Both the position numbers and the translations under genes were made by a program. The notes beneath the pieces were generated by a model that was given only the letters and a program-made list of their open reading frames with translations, was not told where the DNA came from and ran no database searches. DNA of 62,660 nucleotides from Verrucomicrobiota bacterium (GTDB lineage Bacteria; Verrucomicrobiota; Verrucomicrobiia; Limisphaerales; JACRJZ01). The stretch lies in NCBI GenBank assembly GCA_016219875.1, contig JACRJZ010000039.1, forward strand, positions 1-62,660. Reading direction: 5' to 3'. Below, piece after piece: positions 1 through 8,558 of this stretch (positions are counted from its first letter, which is position 1; every line of letters begins with the position of its first letter).

Positions 1-67
1 GCGGGCAGCCTGCCCGCGTGTTTTTCGCTCCCATTTTCGACGGAACGCGCGGGCAGGCTGCCCGCGC
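1..67. repeat. Family E inverted repeat, cut by the window edge
   Basis: Two copies of a GC-rich palindrome built on GCGGGCAGCCTGCCCGC lie in opposite orientation about 30 bp apart. The tail after the right arm (GCGCTCC, then AATCAGCCCTG near 88-98) recurs in partial form at 17943-17992, where a single TCAGGCTGCCCGCGCTCC arm is followed by AATCAGTCCTG. This is a small dispersed REP-like repeat. No coding function is seen. Confidence 0.7.
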
Positions 68-97
68 TCCTCTCCGCATGTTCCTTGAATCAGCCCT

Positions 98-172
98 GTC
101 GGCAGAGCGCCGCCATCTCTTCTTCCTTTGCCTTCTGCCCTGCAGTGCGGCGTTCTGCCGAGACGCCGCTAC
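98..172. repeat. Family A inverted repeat (REPIN-like)
   Basis: The left arm GTCGGCAGAGCGCCGC pairs with a right arm GCGGCGTTCTGCCGAGACGCCGCTAC about 33 bp away. Related copies are at 20442-20521 and 24125-24201, with isolated halves near 23930 and 58137. It lies just downstream of the minus-strand sigma factor gene. Confidence 0.75.
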
Positions 173-204
173 GGCCGCGGGATTCTGAAATTGGCTCACC
201 GTTC

Positions 205-960
205 TCATCCTGCCAGCACGCGCAGCAAGTAGCGCAGTTCGTCCTCGACCTCGTCCGGTCCCGCCACCGTGTCCGCGATGGTTTCCCGCAGCAACACCCG
301 GTAACGCTGCCGCAAGCGATGGACCGCAACCTTTACCGCGCCTTCGCTCATGCCGAGCTGGCACCCCAGTTCCGCGTAGGGCACGGCGCTACGGGCGCCA
401 CTCAGCGCCACCCGCAGCGCGGCGAACTGGTCCGCTTTGCCCTGCGCGCCGAATTCCTGCTCCAGCCGCTGATACACCTGCTCCAGCAACGCGATGGCCC
501 AGCGTTTTTCGTAGGCGCTCTCGGGCGTGGAGGCCGCGACTGGTTCCGTCTCGAGGCGTGTCTCTTCGGTGCGAAAATCCAGCGGCAGCGCCAGCCCGCC
601 GCCCCGCTTTTGCGCGCGGGCTTTGTCCCATTCGTCCGCGAGAAAGTTCTTCAGCGAGGCCAGCAGGAATGATCGGAACCGTCCTTTCTGCGGACAGGCC
701 GCCGCCACCGCGTGACGCTGAATGAGCCGCGCAAAGAACTCCTGGGTCAAATCCTGCGCGTCGTCCGCGCTGTAGCCGCGGCGGCGGACGAAGTGATAGA
801 GCGGGTGCCAATAGCTGCGGCAGAGCTGCTCCAAGGCCGCCTGCGCCCGCGTGGTGTCGTTACGGCCGGCGGCCGCGACCACCGACCAATGCGTGGTGAC
901 AAACACCGCGCCCGGCGCGGAGCCGGCTTGTGCGTCCGTCGATGTCATGTGTGCCGGCAT
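205..960 (-). CDS. ECF-type RNA polymerase sigma factor
   Basis: An alternative sigma factor of about 251 residues. Region 2 (about residues 36-75) contains the CRSYWHPLYHFVRRRG and DAQDLTQEFFARL signatures. Region 4 near the C-terminus has a helix-turn-helix around LGMSEGAVKVAVHRLRQRYR. The open frame extends upstream to 1050, but the conserved part begins with FVTTHWSVV, so the ATG pair at 960/963 is preferred. No anti-sigma factor is adjacent. It is clearly paralogous to the sigma gene at 29078, sharing FVTTHWSVV, DAQDLTQEFFARL and EGAVKVAVHRLR. That copy sits beside a Ser/Thr kinase and this one does not, so its input signal is unknown. The family is common in Verrucomicrobiota and Planctomycetota. 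Confidence 0.9.
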   Translation of the reverse strand: MPAHMTSTDAQAGSAPGAVFVTTHWSVVAAAGRNDTTRAQAALEQLCRSYWHPLYHFVRRRGYSADDAQDLTQEFFARLIQRHAVAAACPQKGRFRSFLLASLKNFLADEWDKARAQKRGGGLALPLDFRTEETRLETEPVAASTPESAYEKRWAIALLEQVYQRLEQEFGAQGKADQFAALRVALSGARSAVPYAELGCQLGMSEGAVKVAVHRLRQRYRVLLRETIADTVAGPDEVEDELRYLLRVLAG

Positions 961-1036
961 CATTCCGAAACGCCCGGACAACGTCGAGTCTGGCGTGGCC
1001 ATCGACGGAAGACTGGGCGCAACTTGGCCCTGCCGC

Positions 1037-1172
1037 CGTAACGCAGACATTCCTGTCTGTTGTAGCGCCGGTTACCCAACCGGCGAGCGTTGGAAAAGGC
1101 CGGCGGGCTGGGAGTTTCACGGACCTGCCGACTGCAAGTCGGCGCTACGGCAGGTTGGAAACCTGCGTTACG
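1037..1172. repeat. Family B inverted repeat (REPIN-like)
   Basis: This composite of GTAGCGCCGG-type arms and a GCCGACTGCAAGTCGGC palindrome ends in GCAGGTTGGAAACCTGCGTTAC. It lies between the divergent sigma factor and CNNM genes, so it occupies their promoter region. Related copies are at 23961-24112, 47132-47283 and 62391-62538. Confidence 0.7.
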
Positions 1173-1250
1173 AGATGACACGGATCGGAGCTTGATGCAC
1201 TCCTGCCGGCGGGCTGGCGTCCGGCTTTTTGACTTTCTCCACCGTGCTCT

Positions 1251-2507
1251 TTGCCGGATAGTCCGCCCGTGAGCCTGACGCAGTGGCTGGTTCCAGCAGG
1301 TCTGGTGGCGTGCGCCGGCGCGAGTTTCTTCTTTGCTCTCGCGGAGTCGGCCCTGTTTGCCTTGGGCAAATGGCAGGTCAGCCAATTGGCGGAGGAATCC
1401 CCGAAGCGCGGCGGCGCGGTGGCGCGGTTGTTGCAGACCCCGTCCGAGCTGCTCGCGACCCTGGTGCTCGGCAACACGCTCACCAACGGCATGATCGTGG
1501 CGCTCGGCCTGCACCAGGCACTGACCGGCCGCTGGCAGTTGGGGCTGACGGTGGCCGGGCTGCTGGTGTTGGTGCTGGTCGTCTGCGAGGTGTGGCCCAA
1601 GACGCTGGCCGTGCGCGAGCCGAAGCGTTGGGCGGCGCGCGTCGCCCCCGTGATGCTCTGGCTGCAGCGGCTCGCGCGCCCGCTGCACCGGCTGGTCGAG
1701 TGGATGAACACGCTCCTGCTGCAAGGCGTCTTGCGGCGCGCCTTGAAGCCCGTTGCCGCCCGCGCGGAGGAGGAATACCGCGAGTTGCTGGAACTGGCGT
1801 TTCAACAGGGCGCCCTGGCCCAGGGCGAGAAGGAGATCATCGCCGAAATCATCAGCCTCGACCAGAAGACGGCGGGCCGCGTCATGACGCCGATCTCGCG
1901 CACGCACTGCATCTCCGACGACCTGAGCATCGAAGACATGATCGCCGCCGCGCGCCGCTACCGAAACCGCCGGCTGCCCATTTTCGACGGCACGACCGAC
2001 ACCATCGTCGGCGTGCTCGACACGAAGGTCCTCCTCCTCGATCCACAGGTGGACTTGGCTGACGCCATCGAATTCCCGTCCTTCGTGCCGGAGAGCATGA
2101 ACGTGCTGCAATTGATGAAAGCCCTCCAGCGCCAGCAGCGCGGCATGGCCATCGTGCTGAATGAATTTGGCGGCACGGCCGGCGTGGTGACCATGCAGGA
2201 CATCCTGGAGGAAATGATCGGCGATATTCCCGGCGAGCCTGAAGCGCCGGGCTTCGTGATGGAGAAGCTGGGCGAGGGCCGCTGGCGCGTGAGTGGCACC
2301 ATGCGCCTGGACGATTTCCGCCGCGAGTACCCGGACCTCGGCGAGGGACCGGGGATCGATACGATGGGCGGCCTGATGGTCGCCCTGTGCGAGGTGGTGC
2401 CGGCGGCGGGCGAAGCGGTGGTGTATCGCGGGCTGAAACTGACCGCGCACGTCGCCGACGAGCGGCGGGTCAAGGAAGTGCTGGTAGAATCGCTGCGCAA
2501 GAAATGA
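1251..2507 (+). CDS. CNNM/CorC (HlyC)-family transmembrane CBS protein, copy 1
   Basis: A membrane protein of about 418 residues. An N-terminal DUF21/CNNM transmembrane domain (about residues 8-190) is followed by two CBS motifs (from about 205, VMTPISRTHCI, through GTAGVVTMQDILEEMIGDI) and a C-terminal CorC_HlyC-type domain (WRVSGTMRLDDF onward). Family members are linked to Mg2+/Co2+ or Na+/Mg2+ transport, and many are misnamed hemolysins. The start is uncertain: TTG at 1251 or GTG at 1269, neither with a strong ribosome-binding site. Its stop overlaps the next ATG (ATGA at 2504), so the two are translationally coupled. The cargo cannot be deduced here. Confidence 0.88.
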   Translation: MPDSPPVSLTQWLVPAGLVACAGASFFFALAESALFALGKWQVSQLAEESPKRGGAVARLLQTPSELLATLVLGNTLTNGMIVALGLHQALTGRWQLGLTVAGLLVLVLVVCEVWPKTLAVREPKRWAARVAPVMLWLQRLARPLHRLVEWMNTLLLQGVLRRALKPVAARAEEEYRELLELAFQQGALAQGEKEIIAEIISLDQKTAGRVMTPISRTHCISDDLSIEDMIAAARRYRNRRLPIFDGTTDTIVGVLDTKVLLLDPQVDLADAIEFPSFVPESMNVLQLMKALQRQQRGMAIVLNEFGGTAGVVTMQDILEEMIGDIPGEPEAPGFVMEKLGEGRWRVSGTMRLDDFRREYPDLGEGPGIDTMGGLMVALCEVVPAAGEAVVYRGLKLTAHVADERRVKEVLVESLRKK

Positions 2508-3487
2508 CCGCGCTCTGCCTCTTCATCTTCGCGCTGTGCCTGGCCGTGTCGTTCTTCCTCAGCGGCATGGAGGCGGGGGTGTTTGCCTTGAGCCGGTTCC
2601 GCATCCGGCGGCTGATGCGCGAAGGCCATTCTCAGGCGCGGCTGCTCTACCAGTTTCTGGAGAAACCGGAGGATTTCCTCTGGACCATCCTGGTCGGCAA
2701 CACGCTGGCCAATTTTGTGATCGTGGCGTTGGTGGTGGCCGGACTCCACGGGCTGTTGGGCGGGGACCACCGCTGGTTCTGGGTCATTTTCATCCCCAGC
2801 GGGCTGGTGTTCTACGGCATGAGCGATCTGCTGCCGAAGATGCTGTTCCGCGCGTATCCCACCCGGCTGTGCCTCATTTTTCTCCGGCCCTTCCGAGTGG
2901 TGCATTACGTCCTGCGGCCGGTGGTGTGGTTGGTGACGCGGATTTCCGGGCTGGTGTTGCGGTGGTCGGGCGGCACGGCCCTTTCGGGACGGCTGTTCGG
3001 CACGCGCGACGAGCTGCGCCTGGTGATGCAGGAGTCGGCCCAGCAACTCAGTTCCGACGAGCAGGACATGATCAATCGCGTGCTCGACTTGCAGACCGTC
3101 ACGGTGGGCCGCGTGATGAAGCCGCTGGCCCAAGTGGCCAGCGTCACCATCACCACGCCGGTGGGCGACGTGGTCAAGCTCTGCCGCGAGCGGGGCCTGA
3201 CGCGGCTGCCGGTCTGGCAGGGAGAAGGAGAACAACGGCGCATCGCGGGGCTGCTGAACTTGCGGTCCTTGCTCTATGGGCCAGAACTGGACCTGAGCAC
3301 GAACGCGGGCCACTTCCTCAAGCCGGCCACCTATCTCGATGCGGAGCGGCGGCTCGAGGACGCGATGCGCCAGATGCAGCGCAGCGGACAGCGGCTGGCC
3401 ATTGTGCTGGACCGCCAGCGCAAGGAAGTCGGCGTGGTCAGCTTGCAGGACATTTTGCAGGCGGTGTTCGGGCGGGTGAAGTTGTGA
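2504..3487 (+). CDS. CNNM/CorC-family CBS protein, copy 2, short form
   Basis: A protein of about 327 residues with a DUF21/CNNM transmembrane domain (starting at MTALCLFIFALCLAVSFFLS) and a CBS pair (VGRVMKPLAQV, then VGVVSLQDILQAVFGRV). It stops directly after the second CBS motif, so the C-terminal CorC_HlyC domain of its neighbours is missing. The start is fixed by the ATGA overlap with the upstream gene. It is probably a partner of copy 1: the coupling and the missing domain suggest a heteromeric membrane complex, which is inference. Confidence 0.87.
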   Translation: MTALCLFIFALCLAVSFFLSGMEAGVFALSRFRIRRLMREGHSQARLLYQFLEKPEDFLWTILVGNTLANFVIVALVVAGLHGLLGGDHRWFWVIFIPSGLVFYGMSDLLPKMLFRAYPTRLCLIFLRPFRVVHYVLRPVVWLVTRISGLVLRWSGGTALSGRLFGTRDELRLVMQESAQQLSSDEQDMINRVLDLQTVTVGRVMKPLAQVASVTITTPVGDVVKLCRERGLTRLPVWQGEGEQRRIAGLLNLRSLLYGPELDLSTNAGHFLKPATYLDAERRLEDAMRQMQRSGQRLAIVLDRQRKEVGVVSLQDILQAVFGRVKL

Positions 3488-3564
3488 CGCGGTGACATGA
3501 AACTGAATCGGCCAAAACCGGAACGAAGGACGCCCAGCGCGGCTGCCGAAGACGAGGCGTAGGC

Positions 3565-4914
3565 ATGGACCCCATTCTCGTCATCGCCCTCAAGTTGCTG
3601 GCCGTGGCCGGGCTGGTCCTGCTGAACGGTTTCTTCGTGGCTGCGGAGTTCGCGCTGGTGAAAATTCGCGACACGCAGCTCGAACCGCTCATCACCAAGG
3701 GCCGCTGGCAGGCCCGGGTGGCGCGGCGCGTTCTCCACAACCTCGACCGCTCGCTGAGCGCGGCGCAATTGGGCATCACGCTGGCCAGCCTGGGCCTGGG
3801 CTGGATTGGTGAGCCGGTGTTCACGGCCTTGCTCAAGCCGGTTCTCGGCTGGCTGCAGATTGAGTCACCGGCGTGGCAGCACTCGCTGTCGTTCGCCGTG
3901 GGGTTCACCACGATCACGTTTCTCCACATCGTTGCCGGCGAGCAGGCGCCGAAGTGGCTGGCCATCCAGAAACCGCTGCCGTCCTCGATGTTCGTGGCGC
4001 TGCCGCTCGAACTCTTCTGCCGGCTGGCCTATCCGTTCATCTGGGTGCTGAACCAGTCGTCGCTCTGGCTGCTGCGGCAGATCGGCATCGAGACCACGGG
4101 CGAACACGAGATGGCGCATTCGGAGGAAGAGTTGCGCCTGCTCTTCACGGCGTCGCAAAAGGGTGGCCACGGCACCCAGTTGGGCCGCGACATCGTGCTC
4201 AACGCGCTGGACCTCCGGCACCGCGTCATCCGCGATGTCATGCGCCCGCGCAAAGAGATCGTGGCCTTCAGCACCGAGTCGAGCGTCGCCGAGTGCCTCG
4301 ACCTGGCGGAGAAAAGCCGCTTCTCGCGCTTCCCGCTCTGTGAAGGCGGCGACCTCGACAAGATCCTCGGCGTGATCCACATCAAGGACCTCTTCGCCAT
4401 GCGCCTCAAGGCCCGCTGTGGCGCGGAACTTCGCCCGGCCGCGCGCAGGATCATCTATGTCCCCGAAACCGCGCGGCTGGAGAAAGCCCTTCAGCTTCTG
4501 CTCGATCGGAAGCTGCATCTGGCCATCGTGGTGGACGAGTTCGGCGGGACCATCGGCATGGTCACGCTGGAGAACATCCTGGAGGAACTGGTCGGCCAGA
4601 TTCAGGACGAGTTCGATCAGGAGAAGCCGCTGTTGGTCAAGAAAGACGAGCACTCGTGGAACGTGGACGGCGCGCTGCCCTTGCGCGATCTGGAGGCGAT
4701 CACCGGCGAACGCATCCCGGTCACGGACGTCGCCACCGTCAGCGGCTGGGTCACGCAAGAGCTAGGCGGATTCCCCAAGCCGGGCGACGTTTTGACCATC
4801 GGCCCGCACGAACTGCGCGTGCAGGAGATGGACGGCGTGCGCGTCTCCGGGCTGAGCCTGAATTTGCGGCCGCCGCCGCCGCCGACTGCCGCGGTCAACG
4901 AGCCGGGGTCGTAA
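3565..4914 (+). CDS. CNNM/CorC (HlyC)-family transmembrane CBS protein, copy 3
   Basis: A full-length 449-residue member. It has an N-terminal DUF21 domain with NGFFVAAEFALVKIRDTQLE (typical of the YfjD/TlyC type), CBS repeats (VIRDVMRPRKEIVAFS near 225; GTIGMVTLENILEELVG near 330) and a C-terminal CorC_HlyC domain (WNVDGALPLRDLEAITGERI). It starts at an ATG 77 bp after copy 2 on the same strand and is likely co-transcribed. It is more divergent from copies 1 and 2 than they are from each other. Its role is probably divalent cation efflux or homeostasis, inferred from the family. Confidence 0.9.
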   Translation: MDPILVIALKLLAVAGLVLLNGFFVAAEFALVKIRDTQLEPLITKGRWQARVARRVLHNLDRSLSAAQLGITLASLGLGWIGEPVFTALLKPVLGWLQIESPAWQHSLSFAVGFTTITFLHIVAGEQAPKWLAIQKPLPSSMFVALPLELFCRLAYPFIWVLNQSSLWLLRQIGIETTGEHEMAHSEEELRLLFTASQKGGHGTQLGRDIVLNALDLRHRVIRDVMRPRKEIVAFSTESSVAECLDLAEKSRFSRFPLCEGGDLDKILGVIHIKDLFAMRLKARCGAELRPAARRIIYVPETARLEKALQLLLDRKLHLAIVVDEFGGTIGMVTLENILEELVGQIQDEFDQEKPLLVKKDEHSWNVDGALPLRDLEAITGERIPVTDVATVSGWVTQELGGFPKPGDVLTIGPHELRVQEMDGVRVSGLSLNLRPPPPPTAAVNEPGS

Positions 4915-4934
4915 GAGCCTGTTTTGAAAACCTC

Positions 4935-4968
4935 GTTTGGAGTTCCGCGTCAACGCGGAACTCCAAAC
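4935..4968. terminator. Perfect hairpin between convergent genes
   Basis: A perfect 15-bp stem (GTTTGGAGTTCCGCG and its complement) encloses the loop TCAA. It lies between the end of the third CNNM gene on the plus strand and the end of the AraC-type gene on the minus strand. A bidirectional terminator is the simplest reading. There is no long T tract, so a REP-like role is possible. Confidence 0.65.
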
Positions 4969-4977
4969 TTCGATTCC

Positions 4978-6006
4978 TCACGTCGGCAACTGCGCCCGAT
5001 ACTGCGTGGGCGATTGCCCGATGATTTTCTTGAAGACCCGGTTGAAGTGGGTGAGCGATTGGAAGCCGACCTCGAAGGCGATTTCGCTGATGCGGAGGCT
5101 GGGATTGAGGAGGAGGTTCTTGGCCTTCTCAATGCGGACGCGGGAAAGGTAGTCGGTGAAATTGATCCCCGTGGATTTCTTGAACATCTTGCAGAAATAA
5201 AACGTGCTCGTGTTCACCGCCTTGGCCACCTGGCCCAGCGACAGGTCTTCGCTCTGGTGCTCCAGAATGAACTCCTTGGCGCGGGTGATGACCGGCGGCT
5301 CCGAATTCTCCTGATGCACGAGCACCTGGTTGCTGACCATGGACAGGTGTTGCGCGAAGATGGACAGCAGCTTGACCACCGACTCGTGCTGGCGGGGCGG
5401 CACCACCCGCGTGGCGAAATAGATCTTCCGCAGTTTTGGCAGCTCCTCGCGCACGCCCCATTGCGTCATCAGGTCCGCGATGCGTTTGAACTGGGCCTCG
5501 GTCGGCGCTTTGCGGAAGACCTGGCCGGTTTGCAGGAAGCCGATGAGTTGCTCGCCCAACCGGATGGGCACCGCCGTGTCCGAGAAGCCGACCGGGCAGG
5601 TTACGGTCTTTGGCTCGGTGGTCGCGGTTTCGGAAAGTTCCTGTTGGACCTGGAGACACACTCCACAGGGCTTGCTCTTCTGCGCCATGAGATCGCAGAA
5701 CGGATTCTCGTTCTTCTTCCCGTGGTACGGCAGTTGCCACGACTCCACCGGGCGCAGACAAACCACCAATCCCGTCGCTTCCGTGAACGCCCGCTCATAG
5801 TCCTGATAGAGCCTGGAGGCGAGCAGCGCATCGATCAGCGTCTTGTGCGCGTCCGGTGCGGCAGGCGCTCGCTCCCCATCTGCAAAAGCAAGGGTCTTGC
5901 GGACCGCGGCCTTGTTTCGTTTGGACGGCCGCGGAAGCTCCGGGCTGGGCCTTGAAACAAGGACGGGCTGCGACCGATCCTCACTGTTGTCGATGATGGC
6001 TGACAT
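4978..6006 (-). CDS. AraC-family regulator with PocR sensory domain
   Basis: A 342-residue transcription factor. The N-terminal part (about residues 55-220) is a PocR-type ligand domain: YERAFTEATGLVVCLRP, then CDLMAQKSKPCGVC with clustered cysteines, then GFSDTAVPIRLGEQLIGFLQTGQVF. The C-terminal 100 residues carry the two AraC helix-turn-helices, ending FNRVFKKIIGQSPTQYRAQL. In the family, PocR domains bind small ligands such as propanediol and may use metal or Fe-S coordination by cysteines. It is followed upstream by a 412-bp gap before the divergent multihaem cytochrome, which makes that gene a candidate target by position only. Confidence 0.9.
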   Translation of the reverse strand: MSAIIDNSEDRSQPVLVSRPSPELPRPSKRNKAAVRKTLAFADGERAPAAPDAHKTLIDALLASRLYQDYERAFTEATGLVVCLRPVESWQLPYHGKKNENPFCDLMAQKSKPCGVCLQVQQELSETATTEPKTVTCPVGFSDTAVPIRLGEQLIGFLQTGQVFRKAPTEAQFKRIADLMTQWGVREELPKLRKIYFATRVVPPRQHESVVKLLSIFAQHLSMVSNQVLVHQENSEPPVITRAKEFILEHQSEDLSLGQVAKAVNTSTFYFCKMFKKSTGINFTDYLSRVRIEKAKNLLLNPSLRISEIAFEVGFQSLTHFNRVFKKIIGQSPTQYRAQLPT

Positions 6007-6418
6007 GCGGACGAAATCAGTGCCGAAACATGCCGCCCATGACTAGAAAGTCAATCGCGCAGCGCGGGCGGGCATCCGCCGGGCGCCGCTCGGCACCACC
6101 ACCGGCGGGCCGCGGCCCGTCCTGGGCCGCTGGCCCGTTGGCGGACTCACCACGCTGGCGAGAATTCCCTCCTTCTTTGGAAGGAGTCACGGTCCCTCTA
6201 TTTGCATTACGAGAAAACCCCTCTTCTGCTCAATGGCGCGACCCGGCCCGGCCCAGTAGTGTCAGCGTGTGGTATCAACACCGTCCACATGCATTGAAGG
6301 GATGCACCCTGGGATGATGGGTTGCCGGGCCGGAAAAGGGTCGGGCCAGGACTGGGCCAGCCTTTTCGGTGCAAGCGCGACGACCCGAACTGCGAATCCA
6401 TCGAAACACGTCGATTCT
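6007..6418. other. Intergenic region between divergent regulator and cytochrome genes
   Basis: A 412-bp non-coding stretch with very GC-rich inverted segments (6080-6150) and a short hairpin of CTCCTT/AAGGAG near 6169-6186. It should hold the promoters of both divergent genes. I could not identify convincing -35/-10 elements or a ribosome-binding site for the cytochrome. Confidence 0.4.
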
Positions 6419-8248
6419 ATGAAAACCAAGATCCTCGTCGGGAAGCTGGCCCTGCTGTCGCTGGCGCTGCATGCTTCCTGCCTGACCTCCCTCGCTGCCA
6501 GCGCCGCTTTGCTCGGCTGGAACAATCTGGGGATGCACTGCATGGACAGTGACTACTCGGTGTTCTCCATTCTGCCCCCGTACAACACCATCGAGGCGCA
6601 ACTCATCGTCGGCGGCCGGCTGGTGCGAAGCGGGGCCGGCTACACCGTCACCTACGAAGCTGTCGCGGACCCGGACGGCTCGATCAACTCCACCTCCATC
6701 GGCAAGGGCAATTTCTACGACTTCACCGCCGCCTTGTACGGGCCGTTGGCGCCGGACATGGGCTTGGCCGGCTGGGCCATGCCGGGGGTGAACAACCGGC
6801 CCCAGCGGATGCTGTTCGAGGTGAACAACAGCCCGGCCGCCGGCGTCTCGACGCGCGTCAACTGGTTCCGCGCCGAGGGCATCCCCATCACGCCGTTCGA
6901 CGATGCGCTGCGCAAGAACGAGTATCCGCTCATGCGCCTCGTGGCCCGCAATTCCGCCAACCGCGTCATCGCCACCAGCCACATCGTCCTGCCGGTGTCC
7001 GACGAGATGGATTGCCGCGCGTGTCACGGCTCCGGCATGCAGCCCGCCGCGGAACCGTTTGCCGGTTGGGTGATGGACCCGAATCCAGAACGGGATTACC
7101 GGCTCAACGTCTTGCGCCTGCACGACGACCTGGAGTTTCTCCGGGACCAGGCGGGCTATGCGGCGGCGCTGGCCGCGCGCGGGTTCAACCCGGCAGGGCT
7201 GTACGCCAATGTGGTGAACAATGGACGCCCGGTCCTCTGTGCCGCGTGTCATACCTCCGAAGCCCTCCAGGGCAGCGGCATGGAAGGCATCCCGCCGCTC
7301 ACGGCCGCCATCCATACCCGGCACGCCCACGTCAGAGATCCCATCTTGAACGTCACGCTCAACGACTCGGCCAACCGCGCCGCCTGCTACCGCTGCCATC
7401 CAGGCTCGACAACGAAGTGCCTGCGCGGGGCGATGGGCGCCGCAGTTGCCGCGGACGGCTCGATGGAAATGCAGTGCCAAAGCTGCCACGGCAACATGAC
7501 GCAGGTCGGTTCGCCCAATCGCGTCGGCTGGTTCATGGAACCGAATTGCCAGAGTTGCCACACCGGCACGGCGACCCACAACAACGGGCAGATTCGGTTC
7601 ACGTCGGTGTTCGAGGCCAACGGCGAGGAGCGCGTGGCCGTGAACCAGACGTTCGCGACCACCCCCGACACGCCCGCGCCGGGGCTTTCGCTCTACCGCT
7701 TCTCGGTCGGCCACGGTGGCCTGCAATGCTCGGCCTGCCACGGCTCGACCCACGCCGAGTTTCCCAGCGCCTTCCGCAACGACAACATTGAAAGCCAGCA
7801 ACTCCAGGGTCACATCGGGGTGATCGCCGAATGCACCGCCTGCCACACCACCATGCCCAACACGGTCAACGGCGGCCCGCATGGCATGCATCCCACCGGT
7901 CAGAACTGGGTGAAGGAACACCACGACTTGATCAAGCAGGTGGGCTTGGCGCAATGCCAGGGCTGCCACGGGGCGGACTCCCGCGGCACGGTGCTCTCGC
8001 GGGCGCAAGGCCCCCGCACGTTCGAAGCACTCGGCACGCAGACCTTCTTCCGCGGCGCCATTATCGGCTGCTACAACTGCCACAACGGCCCGACCAAGAG
8101 CGACTGGAATCGCAGCACGCCGCCCACCGTGGGGAACGTGGCCGCGACTACAGCCGCCGGGCAACCGGTGGCCATTACGCTGCCGGTCACGGGCGCCAAC
8201 GCCACCTTGCGGATCATCTCCCAGTCGGCGCACGGCTCCGTCGGTTGA
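6419..8248 (+). CDS. Exported nine-haem c-type cytochrome
   Basis: A predicted secreted multihaem cytochrome of 609 residues up to its stop. MKTKILVGKLALLSLALHA is a signal peptide, which is why the ATG at 6419 is chosen over the open frame from 6269. Nine CxxCH haem motifs follow: CRACH, CAACH, CYRCH, CQSCH twice, CSACH, CTACH, CQGCH and CYNCH. The conserved N-terminal block around WNNLGMHCMDSDYSVF has no haem. It probably acts in extracytoplasmic electron transfer, with no partner visible nearby. The frame stops at TGA 8246-8248 inside an apparent cadherin/Big-like domain that continues in another frame to 8370, consistent with a one-base deletion. Confidence 0.85.
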   Translation: MKTKILVGKLALLSLALHASCLTSLAASAALLGWNNLGMHCMDSDYSVFSILPPYNTIEAQLIVGGRLVRSGAGYTVTYEAVADPDGSINSTSIGKGNFYDFTAALYGPLAPDMGLAGWAMPGVNNRPQRMLFEVNNSPAAGVSTRVNWFRAEGIPITPFDDALRKNEYPLMRLVARNSANRVIATSHIVLPVSDEMDCRACHGSGMQPAAEPFAGWVMDPNPERDYRLNVLRLHDDLEFLRDQAGYAAALAARGFNPAGLYANVVNNGRPVLCAACHTSEALQGSGMEGIPPLTAAIHTRHAHVRDPILNVTLNDSANRAACYRCHPGSTTKCLRGAMGAAVAADGSMEMQCQSCHGNMTQVGSPNRVGWFMEPNCQSCHTGTATHNNGQIRFTSVFEANGEERVAVNQTFATTPDTPAPGLSLYRFSVGHGGLQCSACHGSTHAEFPSAFRNDNIESQQLQGHIGVIAECTACHTTMPNTVNGGPHGMHPTGQNWVKEHHDLIKQVGLAQCQGCHGADSRGTVLSRAQGPRTFEALGTQTFFRGAIIGCYNCHNGPTKSDWNRSTPPTVGNVAATTAAGQPVAITLPVTGANATLRIISQSAHGSVG

Positions 8249-8370
8249 ACGGTCGCGTGGCCACCTACTTCCCAGAGCCGGGGTTCGCCGGCATCGACAC
8301 GTTCACCTTCGCCGCGTACGACGGCGCCAAAAACTCGAGGCTCGCCACGGGCACGATCACGGTGAGGTGA
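8249..8370 (+). pseudogene. Displaced C-terminal end of the multihaem cytochrome
   Basis: Adding one T in the GGTTGA at about 8243-8248 joins GSVG to LNGRVATYFPEPGFAGIDTF and runs on through FAAYDG to the stop at 8368-8370. That is a typical tandem beta-sandwich (Big/cadherin-like) ending. It shows a frameshift in the genome or in the assembly. Confidence 0.6.
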
Positions 8371-8404
8371 CATCCGCTCTGACTGCTCAACGTCTGAACC
8401 GCAT

Positions 8405-8550
8405 CCATGCAGTAGGACAGGCGTCGCGCCTGTCTCTGACTTCATCAGGAAGAGGAGTCTCGACGGGAATCCCCCGGTCGGGGAAGTCACTCTTTGGTGA
8501 GCGAGAAGTGGGAAGATGGAGACAGGCACGACGCCTGTCCTACTGCATGG
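8405..8550. repeat. Family D inverted repeat, copy 1
   Basis: A 146-bp element whose ends are perfect 20-bp inverted repeats (CCATGCAGTAGGACAGGCGT at 8405-8424 and its complement at 8531-8550). It is nearly identical to 25443-25585, including the interior AGGAGTCTCGACGGGAATC. Both copies lie between convergent genes, here the cytochrome and the receiver-PAS gene. Confidence 0.85.
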
Positions 8551-8558
8551 AGGCGTTC

